From assembly GCA_050015095.1 (NCBI GenBank), contig JBEKCC010000001.1, positions 372,001 through 436,000 of the forward strand: a DNA stretch of 64,000 nucleotides. The letters are read 5' to 3'. This document shows positions 1-9,268 of this stretch, one piece after another. Position numbers and translations under genes: made by a program. The first letter of the stretch is position 1. Each line of letters opens with the position of its first letter. The notes under the pieces were generated by a model that searched no databases, was not told the origin of the DNA, and worked only from the letters and a program-made list of their open reading frames with translations. Source of the stretch: MVRE01 sp015660965 (GTDB lineage: Archaea; Halobacteriota; Methanomicrobia; Methanomicrobiales; Methanospirillaceae).

Positions 1-2478
1 CTTCTTTTTATTTGCGATGGTATACAGCTGCTCTTCCCAAGGTTTGAGTGCCGCAATCAATCGTGCACCGCACTTTGGACATTGTGGGATTTCTGGAACA
101 CGTGAAACAACAGTTCGGCTCATCCACTTTCGGCAATTCATGCAACCGAGTAAAACATCCTCAGATTCTAATCGTCTCCGGACCGCACCGATTACCGCTT
201 GATCCGCAGTGGGTGGTGGAATTTCATCGCGGGAGGTAAGAAGACCTTCAGCACCAATTAGACTTAGCCGTCCAGTGGTGATAGTTAATTTACCTTGGTT
301 GACAAGACGAATTAGTGCAGCAGCGGTTTCAATGTCCATATAGTCAGTCAAAAGTTCACGGTATGCTTCTAGTTGTACAACGGTACCATCAAAAAACTCC
401 AGAAGTCGCTGGACACTGATCTTCTCATAATCTGCATCGGGATCGATTGCTCCAAACTTTTTTGCAATCTGTACTAATTTCCATTTGAAAAGAGCCGTCC
501 GCTTTAATGCGAGTCGGAGGATACCTGGCATGTGTGCCGGATCTAATCCGATGATTACATCGCAAACATCAGAAGCACGAATGTGCGAGGGAAGGCGAAG
601 TAATATTCGGTACGCATCTAGTTCGATCCCTACAGTGGTTCCGAATTTTGCTGAGAGGAGAATGGAAATAACACGACCTAGTGCTTCATTTGCCTTATGT
701 CCTCCGCAGACATTGCATATAACTCCCTCATCTGAATTTTCTAAGGTAATGACAAGGTCGGTAGGAATAATTGACCGGTTTTTATCCATCTCATCAAGAA
801 ATTTCTCAACGTATTGGATTCCCACAGAATCGTTAGAATAGTCCTTCACATTCCGGTCTCTTCGGATACTTCCAACTTCATGAGCAATTGTGAATGGTAC
901 TGGAATTTGCTCTCCTTCCCACGATGGGATCTCGCCTTGCACTTTCCGTGCCGGTTCGACGGTAAGCTTTCCATCAGCAATTTCTATAACTCGCCAAAGC
1001 TGCCCTTTGGTAACGAACACAGCTCCTGTGTGGACCCACCCTACAACAAAAGACTCATCGAGAGTACCTACAGTCCTCCTTGATACCATATCGAAGACAG
1101 GTACCTTACGTTCATCATGGATCATGGAAAGATTAGCAGAAAGGTACGTTCTCGCTCTTGCAGTTGTAATAATGCGTGTGCCATCAAGTCTGATCAAACG
1201 ATGTTCCTGCATCTGCCGGCAGACTGTATCAAGCAAATCAGCACAGTTAGAGAATACGTAGGATCGCTCAACAATCTCACGCACCATATCGCACTCTATT
1301 TCACCATATTCCACAGCCATGGCAGAGATTTGATTTGCAAGGACATCGGCTGCATTTTTATGCACAACTACCTTTTCGATATCGTTGGCACGAGCCCTCT
1401 TTGCAATCACTAATGATTCTAAAAGATCTGAAAAACCAGTGGTGAGAATCGTTCCTCTTGATGTGCTGTGGAGTTGATGTCCCGCTCTTCCAACCCTTTG
1501 TACGAGACGTGCAACTTCACGCGGGGAGCCGAATTGAATAACATGATCAACTCTCCCAATATCGATACCGAGCTCCATCGAAGAAGTGCAAATGAGAGTA
1601 TTGATCTCTCCGCGTTTGAACCGTTCTTCAGCATCAATCCGGACCTCTTTTGAGAGTGAACCATGATGCACTTCGACATCTCCTCGTTCATAGAGCTCGT
1701 GGCCAAGCGCCTCAGCAGTTACACGCGTGTTAACAAAGACAAGAGTTGATCCCTTCCTACCAAGCATCGATGAAAGCGCTTTTACCTGTTGTTTAAAGGC
1801 CTCGCCACCAAATTTCACTGAAATATCGAGATCTTTTGCTATGGGAACCTGAACAATTGTGAACGGACGTGCTCCGCATAAGAATCGCCCTATTTCATCT
1901 GGATTTCCAATTGTTGCCGATAGTCCGATCCTTTGGAAATCTCCTGCATACAAATGGAGCCGTTCAAGCGCTACTGCAAGCTGAGCACCACGTTTGCTTC
2001 CAGCAAGTTCGTGAATTTCATCAACAATAACATACCGTACAGTTGCAAGGTGCTTTCGAAGCCTTTTACCCATGAAGAGGGCCTGTAAGGTTTCAGGTGT
2101 TGTTATTAGTAAATCGGGTGGGGAAAGTGCCTGTTTCCGACGTTCCGATATTGTGGTGTCCCCGTGTCTCACGCCAATAGAAAGGGAAAGCTCATGGCAC
2201 CACCATTTCATGCGTGAAAGGATATCTCGATTTAGAGATCGTAATGGAGTAATGTAGAGTGCTCGAATACCTTTCTCTGATGGGGATGATACCAATTCAT
2301 TGAAAACTGGCAACATTGCACTCTCTGTTTTTCCCGTGCCAGTCGGCGCAATGAGAACAAGGTTATGACCATCTAAAATATATGGAAGCGCCTGAACCTG
2401 AGCCTCGGACAGTTCACTGAAACCCCGTTTGACAACACAGGATTTTACACGTGCATCAAGCCGGTCAAGTGGTGACAT
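1..2478 (-). CDS. lhr: Lhr-type superfamily 2 DNA helicase (partial, runs off left edge)
   Basis: This is an ATP-dependent helicase of the Lhr family, implicated in archaeal and bacterial DNA repair. The frame is open from an ATG at 2478 to base 1, giving 826 residues without a stop. Visible motifs are Walker A APTGTGKTE near residue 44 and the motif II DEIHELAGSKRG near residue 153, which is characteristic of Lhr rather than of generic DEAD-box helicases. Near residues 775-805 two CxxC pairs (CMNC and CPKC) form a zinc ribbon close to the C terminus, as in archaeal Lhr proteins, so only the last few residues are probably missing. The start overlaps the end of the upstream phosphoesterase by 14 bases, which points to an operon. 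Confidence 0.9.
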   Translation of the reverse strand, partial: MSPLDRLDARVKSCVVKRGFSELSEAQVQALPYILDGHNLVLIAPTGTGKTESAMLPVFNELVSSPSEKGIRALYITPLRSLNRDILSRMKWWCHELSLSIGVRHGDTTISERRKQALSPPDLLITTPETLQALFMGKRLRKHLATVRYVIVDEIHELAGSKRGAQLAVALERLHLYAGDFQRIGLSATIGNPDEIGRFLCGARPFTIVQVPIAKDLDISVKFGGEAFKQQVKALSSMLGRKGSTLVFVNTRVTAEALGHELYERGDVEVHHGSLSKEVRIDAEERFKRGEINTLICTSSMELGIDIGRVDHVIQFGSPREVARLVQRVGRAGHQLHSTSRGTILTTGFSDLLESLVIAKRARANDIEKVVVHKNAADVLANQISAMAVEYGEIECDMVREIVERSYVFSNCADLLDTVCRQMQEHRLIRLDGTRIITTARARTYLSANLSMIHDERKVPVFDMVSRRTVGTLDESFVVGWVHTGAVFVTKGQLWRVIEIADGKLTVEPARKVQGEIPSWEGEQIPVPFTIAHEVGSIRRDRNVKDYSNDSVGIQYVEKFLDEMDKNRSIIPTDLVITLENSDEGVICNVCGGHKANEALGRVISILLSAKFGTTVGIELDAYRILLRLPSHIRASDVCDVIIGLDPAHMPGILRLALKRTALFKWKLVQIAKKFGAIDPDADYEKISVQRLLEFFDGTVVQLEAYRELLTDYMDIETAAALIRLVNQGKLTITTGRLSLIGAEGLLTSRDEIPPPTADQAVIGAVRRRLESEDVLLGCMNCRKWMSRTVVSRVPEIPQCPKCGARLIAALKPWEEQLYTIANKKK

Positions 2479-3220
2479 TGTCCTCCAGTGAACTAGCGGG
2501 TCCGATATACGTTCCATTGGTCAGAAAGACCTCAGCTCCCTCTGTAAGAATCGATCGTGAAAGCGGGCTGAATGGATATTTTGTTATCTGAAGAATATCG
2601 AAACCTGCATACTCATTGAACGCGGGCATGAACAGCACCCGTGTTGTCTTCCATACTCCATTTTGCTTTTCTATTCGAGGTTCGTTTTCAATTAATTCCG
2701 CAAGAAGATACGCAGGTGCACGTAGAGCACACCCCACTTCATCATGAAGAGAGACCATCGGATGGTGGTGCCCTGCAACAATTAAGTGGCCCAAAAGTTC
2801 AGATGATGGGATAGTATGACCGTGCAGGTATCCAACACCATCAACAATCGCTCCCTTCTTTGGTAGAAGTTCCCCCTCTTGTAAAAATCTCCCAATCCCA
2901 ACATCGTGGTTACCAGGAAGTAGTTTGAACGGCACAAGATCTCGAATCGCTTCAAAAACATCTGGCAGCTCGCGGTATTCTTGACGTGTCGTCTCGGGGA
3001 TATTGTGTTTAACGTCTCCTAGTAGTATCAATAGATCTGGTGAATTGGTCTTGATAGAGTCAATGAGTCTTTTAAGACGTTCGTTGCTTCGACTTGCAAA
3101 ATGCCAGCCATGAACTGCAAGATCGGTTTCTATCCCGAAATGAAGATCGGCAATCACAAGAACATTCTGTCGATTCTGCACAAGGAGTGCGGGACCGTCA
3201 CTAATAAACTGGAGGTTCAT
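2465..3220 (-). CDS. Calcineurin-like metallophosphoesterase (RPE/COG1407 type)
   Basis: The protein has 251 residues with all the metal-binding motifs of the calcineurin superfamily: DLHFG (25-29), GDVKH (69-72), GNHD (103-106), HGH (about 134) and GHHHP (150-154). It is expected to hydrolyse phosphodiesters, but the substrate is unknown. It is wedged between an RPA-associated protein (4-base overlap upstream) and Lhr (14-base overlap downstream). Phosphoesterases of this family are known to be co-transcribed with RPA genes in haloarchaea (RPE) and to neighbour Lhr in many prokaryotes. A role in DNA repair or single-strand DNA metabolism is therefore inferred. Confidence 0.88.
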   Translation of the reverse strand: MNLQFISDGPALLVQNRQNVLVIADLHFGIETDLAVHGWHFASRSNERLKRLIDSIKTNSPDLLILLGDVKHNIPETTRQEYRELPDVFEAIRDLVPFKLLPGNHDVGIGRFLQEGELLPKKGAIVDGVGYLHGHTIPSSELLGHLIVAGHHHPMVSLHDEVGCALRAPAYLLAELIENEPRIEKQNGVWKTTRVLFMPAFNEYAGFDILQITKYPFSPLSRSILTEGAEVFLTNGTYIGPASSLEDNVTT

Positions 3221-3993
3221 AAAAGTTTGATGATACCTTTCTGTGGTTGGTAGACTTCGTCATCACGAATAAGATTGTTAATTACACCACGCGATGTCTC
3301 CTCGGGCACACATCTCAGATTAGTAAGAGCTATCACTTCGTCAATGGCGATTCCACTCGTACCTTGTTTTTCTTTGAGAATTCCAACAATGAGTTCGCGG
3401 GGATCAATTGTAGGTGTATGTTCAACTAAATTTGAAGGTATCTGGACACTCGCTAGTGCAGATTCGACAATTGAGACATATTCCTGCAAGGATTGTTGCG
3501 TTATTTTATAATGCTCAATACATGCTCGGATCTTATCATCAACCATTTTTCCTCGTAATAAATCCGCAACATACTCAATACGATCCAATGTGAGATCAGC
3601 TGTTCGAAGCACCCAAATATCTCGAACGGTACGGTCAACAACTTGCACGGAATCTGGACTCACAGATAGTTTGCATTGCCCATTCTTTCGATACAACTGC
3701 GCTTGGCCAATAACAGTCAAAAATGAGGGCACCGAAAGCCGTTGGAAGCTATCAGCAATATCTGATCGCACACCGCCAATCACAAGGTCAAAAACACCAG
3801 TGGGATCCGCAAGCCGGCAGCGGATCATATCGCCACTTCCTGTTAGTTCAGTAAGGGCACCGGAAATATAGATATCATGACACCGCGCACAGGTTGGAGT
3901 GACTACATAAGAGCTCCCGCTAGAATCTGGTGCTTGAATCGACAATGTCGACCGGTTGAACTCACCGGCAAAAATCCTTGCTAAACCTTCCAT
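3217..3993 (-). CDS. RPA-associated protein (RPAP, COG3390-type OB-fold protein)
   Basis: This 258-residue protein has an N-terminal region with OB-fold character (about 35-125) and a C-terminal region that looks like a winged helix (about 195-258). It matches the RPA-associated proteins that are encoded next to RPA and a phosphoesterase in haloarchaea and act in single-strand DNA binding. Two cysteines at CARCHD (residues 36-39) could be part of a metal site. The C terminus ends YQPQKGIIKLL, resembling the end of the MCM protein in this window (YEPKTGIIQLI), which supports the winged-helix reading. It is the first gene of the minus-strand repair operon. No RPA large subunit lies beside it here. 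Confidence 0.75.
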   Translation of the reverse strand: MEGLARIFAGEFNRSTLSIQAPDSSGSSYVVTPTCARCHDIYISGALTELTGSGDMIRCRLADPTGVFDLVIGGVRSDIADSFQRLSVPSFLTVIGQAQLYRKNGQCKLSVSPDSVQVVDRTVRDIWVLRTADLTLDRIEYVADLLRGKMVDDKIRACIEHYKITQQSLQEYVSIVESALASVQIPSNLVEHTPTIDPRELIVGILKEKQGTSGIAIDEVIALTNLRCVPEETSRGVINNLIRDDEVYQPQKGIIKLL

Positions 3994-4130
3994 TTATCCG
4001 GTAGTGTATTTGGAGGAGAGATATCTTCAAAGTATAGTCTTAACACAAAAAAGTGGAAGTCGCACCTTATACAAGTTGGACTGAATCACATATCAAACTC
4101 TTAAACCTGCACGTCCTGCAAGGCTAGGAT

Positions 4131-4619
4131 TTAAAGATTTAAGTAGGGGGTAATGTTCAGGTTCGGTGGTATCAGGGTAGGGTCAAGCTCTTGAGCCTTT
4201 GAAAAGGCTAGACGTGCTTCATCGATCCTTCCTAAATGACGCAAAGCATCCCCCTTGTTGTAATACGCGATTGAATAGGTTGTAGTTAAATTACCTTTTG
4301 TTGAGAGAGCAAGATCCGCTGCGACAATTGCCTCATCATATCTACCCAACATGACAAGGATACCAGCTTTATTCGCATTGGCAAGAGGAAAAGTTTGATT
4401 GATTGCCAAAGCTTTGTCAGTTGCTTGAAGAGCTTCTTGATAGTTACCTTCGTTAGCTAAGTCAACGCCTTTATTATACCAATACCAAGGGTCATTATTT
4501 TGTTCTGTTTTTGTGGAGAGAGTAAATAAAAAAATAATCGCTATTAGGATGATGATTACAATAGGAATGAGATAATAATAATTGAATTTAGATTTAACGA
4601 TTTTTTTACTTGGTTTCAT
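4131..4619 (-). CDS. Membrane-anchored TPR protein
   Basis: This 162-residue protein has a basic N terminus, one hydrophobic helix (about residues 15-33, rich in I, L and F) and then three tetratricopeptide-like units (about 46-150, with WYNKGVDLANEGNYQEAL and AYYNKGDALRHLGRIDEA). The layout predicts an N-terminal signal anchor with the repeats outside the membrane. TPR proteins mediate protein-protein contacts and no partner can be named. It lies downstream of the DUF3821 gene on the same strand, separated by about 35 bases, so the two may be co-transcribed. Confidence 0.75.
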   Translation of the reverse strand: MKPSKKIVKSKFNYYYLIPIVIIILIAIIFLFTLSTKTEQNNDPWYWYNKGVDLANEGNYQEALQATDKALAINQTFPLANANKAGILVMLGRYDEAIVAADLALSTKGNLTTTYSIAYYNKGDALRHLGRIDEARLAFSKAQELDPTLIPPNLNITPYLNL

Positions 4620-4654
4620 TCTTAAAAATTGAGCTAGATAAAATTTAAATTAAC

Positions 4655-5674
4655 TTATTTTTTCCAATGTTTGACAATGAATAGGGCAGAAACTACGCCA
4701 AGTGCAGCAATTATAGTCCAAACAGAAAGTGGTGTTGATGTCCAGGTTGGTTTTGCTCCTGGAGTCACGGGTTGTGTTGTCTGAATTGAGGTGACAGGGA
4801 CAGGGGTCGGTATCGATGTGCTCGTTTGTGTCACGACGGGTGTTGCAACATTTGTGGTGGTTGATGTCGGTGAGGGGGTTGTTGCGCTAAAAACAAAGGT
4901 GATATTTATCGGACCTGATGTAGTAACCCCAACTTTATCTCCATATAAATATTCCATGTTATTGAGATTTTGGGAGGCAGTGAAGGTATACATACCCAAA
5001 GGATACAAGAGATAACCATCGGGGGTTCGTGCCGATCGATTCCACAGTCCACCATCCCTCCACATATAGGGAGACATTATTACGTTTGGTTTTGAATCAA
5101 ATGGAAGAATTTGGGTGCTAGGTACTCCTACACTACCTGTGAAGATATTCGGAAGGTTTTTTCCACTGGGACTTTTAAGCCCAACATCAAAAAACATATC
5201 GAGCGGATTAGCTTCCCGACGTTGGGAAGTATTCATTGCTTCATACAGATTTGTTTCGATTCTGTAAGTGATTCGTGTGCTTGAAGGGATATTTTGACCA
5301 CTGACATCTTGATCGTGGTCAAGATCCCAAATTTTTAAGGTCATTTGTGGTGCTTTAACGTCAAAAACTTTAAAGATTGGTTTTGGGTTCCAGCAATACC
5401 ATGCCCCTTCATACCCAGAATAAATGTCTGGACTGAAATTATAACTGAATACACTTTGATTGAGTTCAATAATTTTTCCAGGTGGAGTACTTGTATCATT
5501 ACCGGCAGGCCACCAAGCAATCTCACGACAGCCATACAATGGGGTTGAGATATCCATCCCAACCTCGCCAACAAAAACCGTTGATCTAATATCAATTTTC
5601 TTTAGATCGGCAGATACCGGAATAACGATAAGTCCAACCAATAAGAGCAAAGATAAAATTAGCCGGTAATTCAT
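4655..5674 (-). CDS. DUF3821 domain exported protein with C-terminal membrane anchor
   Basis: An ATG at 5674 starts a textbook signal peptide (MNYRLILSLLLLVGLIVIPVSA). The open frame extends upstream to 5857, but that would overlap the divergent rfcS gene, so 5674 is preferred. The mature part begins with an IDIRSTVFVGE-like segment typical of DUF3821, a domain almost confined to Methanomicrobia. It is followed by a Thr/Pro/Ser-rich linker (about residues 267-310) and a C-terminal hydrophobic helix ending in HWKK. The product is probably a cell-surface protein tethered by its C terminus, and its function is unknown. The Thr/Ser-rich linker is a likely glycosylation zone. Confidence 0.75.
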   Translation of the reverse strand: MNYRLILSLLLLVGLIVIPVSADLKKIDIRSTVFVGEVGMDISTPLYGCREIAWWPAGNDTSTPPGKIIELNQSVFSYNFSPDIYSGYEGAWYCWNPKPIFKVFDVKAPQMTLKIWDLDHDQDVSGQNIPSSTRITYRIETNLYEAMNTSQRREANPLDMFFDVGLKSPSGKNLPNIFTGSVGVPSTQILPFDSKPNVIMSPYMWRDGGLWNRSARTPDGYLLYPLGMYTFTASQNLNNMEYLYGDKVGVTTSGPINITFVFSATTPSPTSTTTNVATPVVTQTSTSIPTPVPVTSIQTTQPVTPGAKPTWTSTPLSVWTIIAALGVVSALFIVKHWKK

Positions 5675-5759
5675 AAGGAATAATTTCAAAACTCTTATGA
5701 TAAAGATTATGACATTCATGTAGTACAAGCCGGCAGTACAACACTTAACCCAAATATGC

Positions 5760-5770
5760 GTATGTATATC
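5760..5770 (+). promoter_or_regulatory. Possible TATA box for the rfcS-mcm transcription unit
   Basis: A tatgtatatc stretch lies about 45 bases before the rfcS start in the divergent gap between the DUF3821 gene and rfcS. The spacing suits an archaeal box A with a short leader. An AGGAG ribosome site at 5803-5807 follows and sits best for the second ATG at 5815. This assignment is by eye only. Confidence 0.35.
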
Positions 5771-5811
5771 TGCCAAGTTCAAGAATGCCGATTCTATGAT
5801 ATAGGAGAGAC

Positions 5812-6783
5812 ATGATGGAGGAGAACCACAGTATATGGATTGAAAAATACCGCCCAATGAGACTGGCCGATATCGTAGGACAAAATGACATAGTTGAGCG
5901 CCTCTCCTCGTATGTAAAGACCAAAAATATACCCCACCTTCTTTTTACTGGAAATGCAGGTGTTGGTAAAACCACGGCAGCAGTCACCCTAGCGCGGGAA
6001 ATTTTCGGAGAATCGTGGCAGATGAACTTTCGGGAATTGAACGCGTCTGATGAACGAGGTATTGATGTTGTTCGTAACCAGATCAAACAATTTGCCCGAA
6101 CGTCATCGTTGGGTGATGCTACCTTTAAAATTCTCTTTTTGGATGAGGCGGATGCTCTTACCACTGATGCACAGGCGGCATTACGCAGGACTATGGAGAG
6201 TTATGCACAGACCTGTCGGTTTATTCTCTCGTGTAATTACTCCTCAAAGATTATCGATCCCATACAGAGTAGGTGCGCTATCTATCGGTTCAAACCTCTT
6301 TCCCCAGATGCAATTAAGGAGGAAATCCACAAGATAGAACAGCATGAAGATCTATCTGTTAGTCCTGATGCAATGGAAGCGATAGTATATATTGCACAGG
6401 GAGATATGCGAAAAGCGATTAATGCGCTCCAAGGGGCGGCAATTATTGATAGGAAGATTAACACGTCGATGGTCTATGCAATTACCTCAACGGCTCGTCC
6501 TGAGGAGATCAACGAGCTATTAGATCTCTCTCTAAAAGGGGATTTTGACGGTGCCGAAACGCAACTTCACCATTTAATGCATGATCGAGGAATCGCTCCA
6601 AACGAGCTCATCAATCAGTGCTACCGTACCCTATTAAAACGAGATATGGACCGGACTCTTAAGGTTCGGTTGATTGACCATTTGGGTGAAACAGATTTCC
6701 GTCTTTCCGAAGGCGCTGATAGTGATATCCAGATGGAGGCGCTTATCGCCAAATTTGTTCTTTCCGCACAAAGAGGATCATGA
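5812..6783 (+). CDS. rfcS: Replication factor C small subunit 1
   Basis: This is an AAA+ subunit of the clamp loader that opens and loads the PCNA sliding clamp. All key motifs are intact: Walker A GNAGVGKTT (47-55), Walker B FLDEAD (109-114), sensor 1 LSCNYSS and the SRC arginine-finger motif (153-155). Its 323 residues are normal for RfcS. ATG codons at 5812 and 5815 are both possible; an AGGAG at 5803-5807 favours 5815. The gene heads an 11-kb same-strand run and is followed after 9 bases by mcm, so replication genes are probably co-expressed. A second, divergent small subunit is encoded at 15.2-16.2 kb. Confidence 0.95.
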   Translation: MMEENHSIWIEKYRPMRLADIVGQNDIVERLSSYVKTKNIPHLLFTGNAGVGKTTAAVTLAREIFGESWQMNFRELNASDERGIDVVRNQIKQFARTSSLGDATFKILFLDEADALTTDAQAALRRTMESYAQTCRFILSCNYSSKIIDPIQSRCAIYRFKPLSPDAIKEEIHKIEQHEDLSVSPDAMEAIVYIAQGDMRKAINALQGAAIIDRKINTSMVYAITSTARPEEINELLDLSLKGDFDGAETQLHHLMHDRGIAPNELINQCYRTLLKRDMDRTLKVRLIDHLGETDFRLSEGADSDIQMEALIAKFVLSAQRGS

Positions 6784-6792
6784 GGTGCAGAT

Positions 6793-8904
6793 TTGGATAA
6801 GAGTACTGATGCCAAGATCTCTGATAGGGCGTCTGAATGGAGCAAATTTCTCAAAAGCCGGTATAAAAAAGAACTCGGTGAATTGAGTCGGGAATACCCT
6901 CACAAACGGTCACTCTATATTGATTACCGTGAGATAGAAAAGTTTGGTAAACCCGGAATAACACTTGCTGATGAACTTTTAGAGAATCCTGGAAAAGTTC
7001 TTGAGGATGCCTGGGATGCCATTAAGAGCAACCAGCTAATCAGAACCAAGGACGGAAAAGAGCCTAAAGGCATTAATGTCAGGTTCAGAAACCTCCCACA
7101 GAAACTAGGAATCCGTAATATCAGGTCTGAAGATATTAATCGGTTCATTTCGATTGAAGGTATTTTACGCAAGACAACTGAAGTTCGACCGAGAGTTGTT
7201 GAGGCTATATTTAAATGCCCTGCTGGCCATTTTACGGTAAAAAAACAAAAATATGGAAAGTTTATCGAACCTGAAGGGTGCTCAAATGACGGGTGTTCAT
7301 TTAAAAAATTGGAACTTCTTCCCAAACGTTCGAAATTTATCGATTCTCAGAAACTTCGGGTTCAGGAATCACCGGAAGGTTTGCGCGGTGGCGAACAACC
7401 CCAGACGCTTGATGTTGATGTGACCGATGACCTCGCAGGACTCGTGGCACCAGGTGACCGTGTAGTAATTAATGGGATACTTCGTTCGATGCAACGAATG
7501 GTCCGTGGAGAGAAGAGCACTGTTTTTGATATTTTTCTGGAATGCAACTCAATTGAGATCCAAGAAAAGGAGTTTGAGGAAGTTGAAATCGACGAAAAGG
7601 CAGAAGATGAAATTAAAAAGCTCTCGTGCGACGAAATGATCTATAGAAAGATCATAAACTCAATTGCCCCCACGATTTATGGGACCGAAGATGTTAAGGA
7701 GGCGATCGCACTTCAGCTTTTTGGCGGGATTGCCAAAGAGATGCCTGACGGTACCCACCTACGCGGTGATATCCACGTTCTTCTTGTTGGAGACCCCGGT
7801 ATAGCAAAGAGTCAACTCTTACGGTATGTCGTTAAGCTCTCCCCCCGTGCTATCTACACAAGCGGACAATCATCCACATCTGCAGGACTTACTGCAACCG
7901 CTATTAAGGATGAATTTGGGGAGGGACGTTGGACACTCGAAGCTGGTGCGTTGGTACTTGCAGATATGGGTGTTGCTGCTGTCGATGAAATAGATAAAAT
8001 GCAAAAGGAAGACAGAAGTGCTTTGCACGAAGCAATGGAGCAGCAAACCATTAGTATTGCAAAGGCAGGGATAACTGCAACTCTCAAATCACGCTGTGCT
8101 CTCCTTGGAGCAGCAAATCCGAAATTCGGGAGATTTGACATGTTTGGTGATATCGGGGATCAAATTAACATGCCAGCTTCCTTACTCTCCCGGTTTGATC
8201 TGATTTTCATCATGACCGATCAACCTGAACCAAAACGTGATCTTGCTATTGCAGAACACATCCTCAAAGCACATGGAATTGGTGAGCTGATCGCACAACA
8301 CAAAAAGACACCTATCCCCGGTATTACAGAGGAATATATTGAACAGCGGCTTAAACCCGTGAAGCCGGAAATCGATCCTGTCCTGTTCCGTAAGTACGTT
8401 GCTTTTGCAAAACGTTCCTGTTTCCCGATCCTCTCTGATGAGGCAGATGAGGCACTCAAGACATACTACCTTCATCTTAGAGGAATTGCTGAACCAAATA
8501 AGGCGGTTCCAGTGACCGCTCGGCAAATTGAGGCTCTTATCCGTCTTGGTGAAGCAAGTGCCCGAATCCGGCTCTCTAATACTATCGATAAAATTGACGC
8601 AGAGAGAGTGATCCATATTGTCGATGCATGTCTACGTCAAATAGCCTATGACGCGCGAACTGGAACATTTGATATTGACAAGATTGCAACTGGCATCTCT
8701 AAGGAGAAACGAGACATCTTACGGGTAATTAAGGATGCAATCCGGGATATTGGTGGAGAACGAAAACATGCATCCATCGAACAAGTGATTGATGTAGTTA
8801 CCCAAAAAGGGTTTAGTAGAGAGAAAGTCCTTGAAGGAATTGACATGCTCACACGTTATGGGGAAGCGTATGAGCCCAAGACCGGAATCATCCAGCTTAT
8901 CTGA
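6793..8904 (+). CDS. mcm: Replicative MCM helicase
   Basis: This is the homohexameric archaeal replicative helicase, 703 residues. Its N-terminal domain carries a zinc site (C142 and H146, C163 and C168). The AAA+ core has Walker A GDPGIAKSQ (333-341), Walker B AVDEID (396-401) and arginine finger LLSRFDLIF (about 463-471), and a C-terminal winged helix ends YEPKTGIIQLI. The start is a TTG at 6793 shortly after the rfcS stop; a GGTG just upstream is a weak ribosome site. There is no intein. The short distance to rfcS and to the following gene suggests co-transcription. Confidence 0.95.
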   Translation: MDKSTDAKISDRASEWSKFLKSRYKKELGELSREYPHKRSLYIDYREIEKFGKPGITLADELLENPGKVLEDAWDAIKSNQLIRTKDGKEPKGINVRFRNLPQKLGIRNIRSEDINRFISIEGILRKTTEVRPRVVEAIFKCPAGHFTVKKQKYGKFIEPEGCSNDGCSFKKLELLPKRSKFIDSQKLRVQESPEGLRGGEQPQTLDVDVTDDLAGLVAPGDRVVINGILRSMQRMVRGEKSTVFDIFLECNSIEIQEKEFEEVEIDEKAEDEIKKLSCDEMIYRKIINSIAPTIYGTEDVKEAIALQLFGGIAKEMPDGTHLRGDIHVLLVGDPGIAKSQLLRYVVKLSPRAIYTSGQSSTSAGLTATAIKDEFGEGRWTLEAGALVLADMGVAAVDEIDKMQKEDRSALHEAMEQQTISIAKAGITATLKSRCALLGAANPKFGRFDMFGDIGDQINMPASLLSRFDLIFIMTDQPEPKRDLAIAEHILKAHGIGELIAQHKKTPIPGITEEYIEQRLKPVKPEIDPVLFRKYVAFAKRSCFPILSDEADEALKTYYLHLRGIAEPNKAVPVTARQIEALIRLGEASARIRLSNTIDKIDAERVIHIVDACLRQIAYDARTGTFDIDKIATGISKEKRDILRVIKDAIRDIGGERKHASIEQVIDVVTQKGFSREKVLEGIDMLTRYGEAYEPKTGIIQLI

Positions 8905-8914
8905 AGTGATCGGT

Positions 8915-9268
8915 ATGCAGAACGAACGCGAACGGGCATGTTTTGAAGCGGGAATTAAACTTGGTGCCCTCTATCATCAATGGGTTGGCACCCCGATATC
9001 ACAAGATAGTGCAGAAAGTGTAGAACGTACGATTGAAAAAAGCGTTATACTTCAACCCTATGTCGAAGAAATCACAGTCCACCTTGACCCTAGTTTGATG
9101 GTCCCCAACAAATTTGGTTACAGTGAACTTACTGGTATGATGTTCAATGTGGAGATTATTACGCGCGTCGGATTTGCCTATTGCAGAGCGCATCTCTCTC
9201 CACAAAACGGATACCCGTTCATGCAAATTATGGAATTCAATGAAATCACACCCATTCCCGATCACTGA
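8915..9268 (+). CDS. mptD: Archaeal dihydroneopterin aldolase (MptD family)
   Basis: The protein matches the archaeal MptD (DUF381) family, which cleaves 7,8-dihydroneopterin to 6-hydroxymethyl-dihydropterin in methanopterin synthesis. The start at ATG 8915 (MQNERERACFEAG) lies 10 bases after the mcm stop and gives 117 residues, the normal family size. A longer frame opens at 8831 but would overlap mcm by 74 bases. The segments ACFEAGIKLGALYHQWVG and QPYVEEITVHLD are typical of the family. It overlaps the following hydrolase gene by 29 bases. Confidence 0.82.
   Translation: MQNERERACFEAGIKLGALYHQWVGTPISQDSAESVERTIEKSVILQPYVEEITVHLDPSLMVPNKFGYSELTGMMFNVEIITRVGFAYCRAHLSPQNGYPFMQIMEFNEITPIPDH

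Noticed and set aside
485..1706. Several open frames opposite the Lhr gene (e.g. 485-841, 814-1083, 1117-1413, 1419-1706).
   Set aside because: They overlap a minus-strand frame with clear helicase motifs and have no family likeness or ribosome sites.
5674..5857. The N-terminal extension of the DUF3821 protein up to 5857.
   Set aside because: It would overlap the divergent rfcS gene, and a good signal peptide begins at 5674.
9147..9239. The upstream start of the TatD-like hydrolase.
   Set aside because: It would overlap mptD by over 120 bases; ATG 9240 starts directly before the metal motif.
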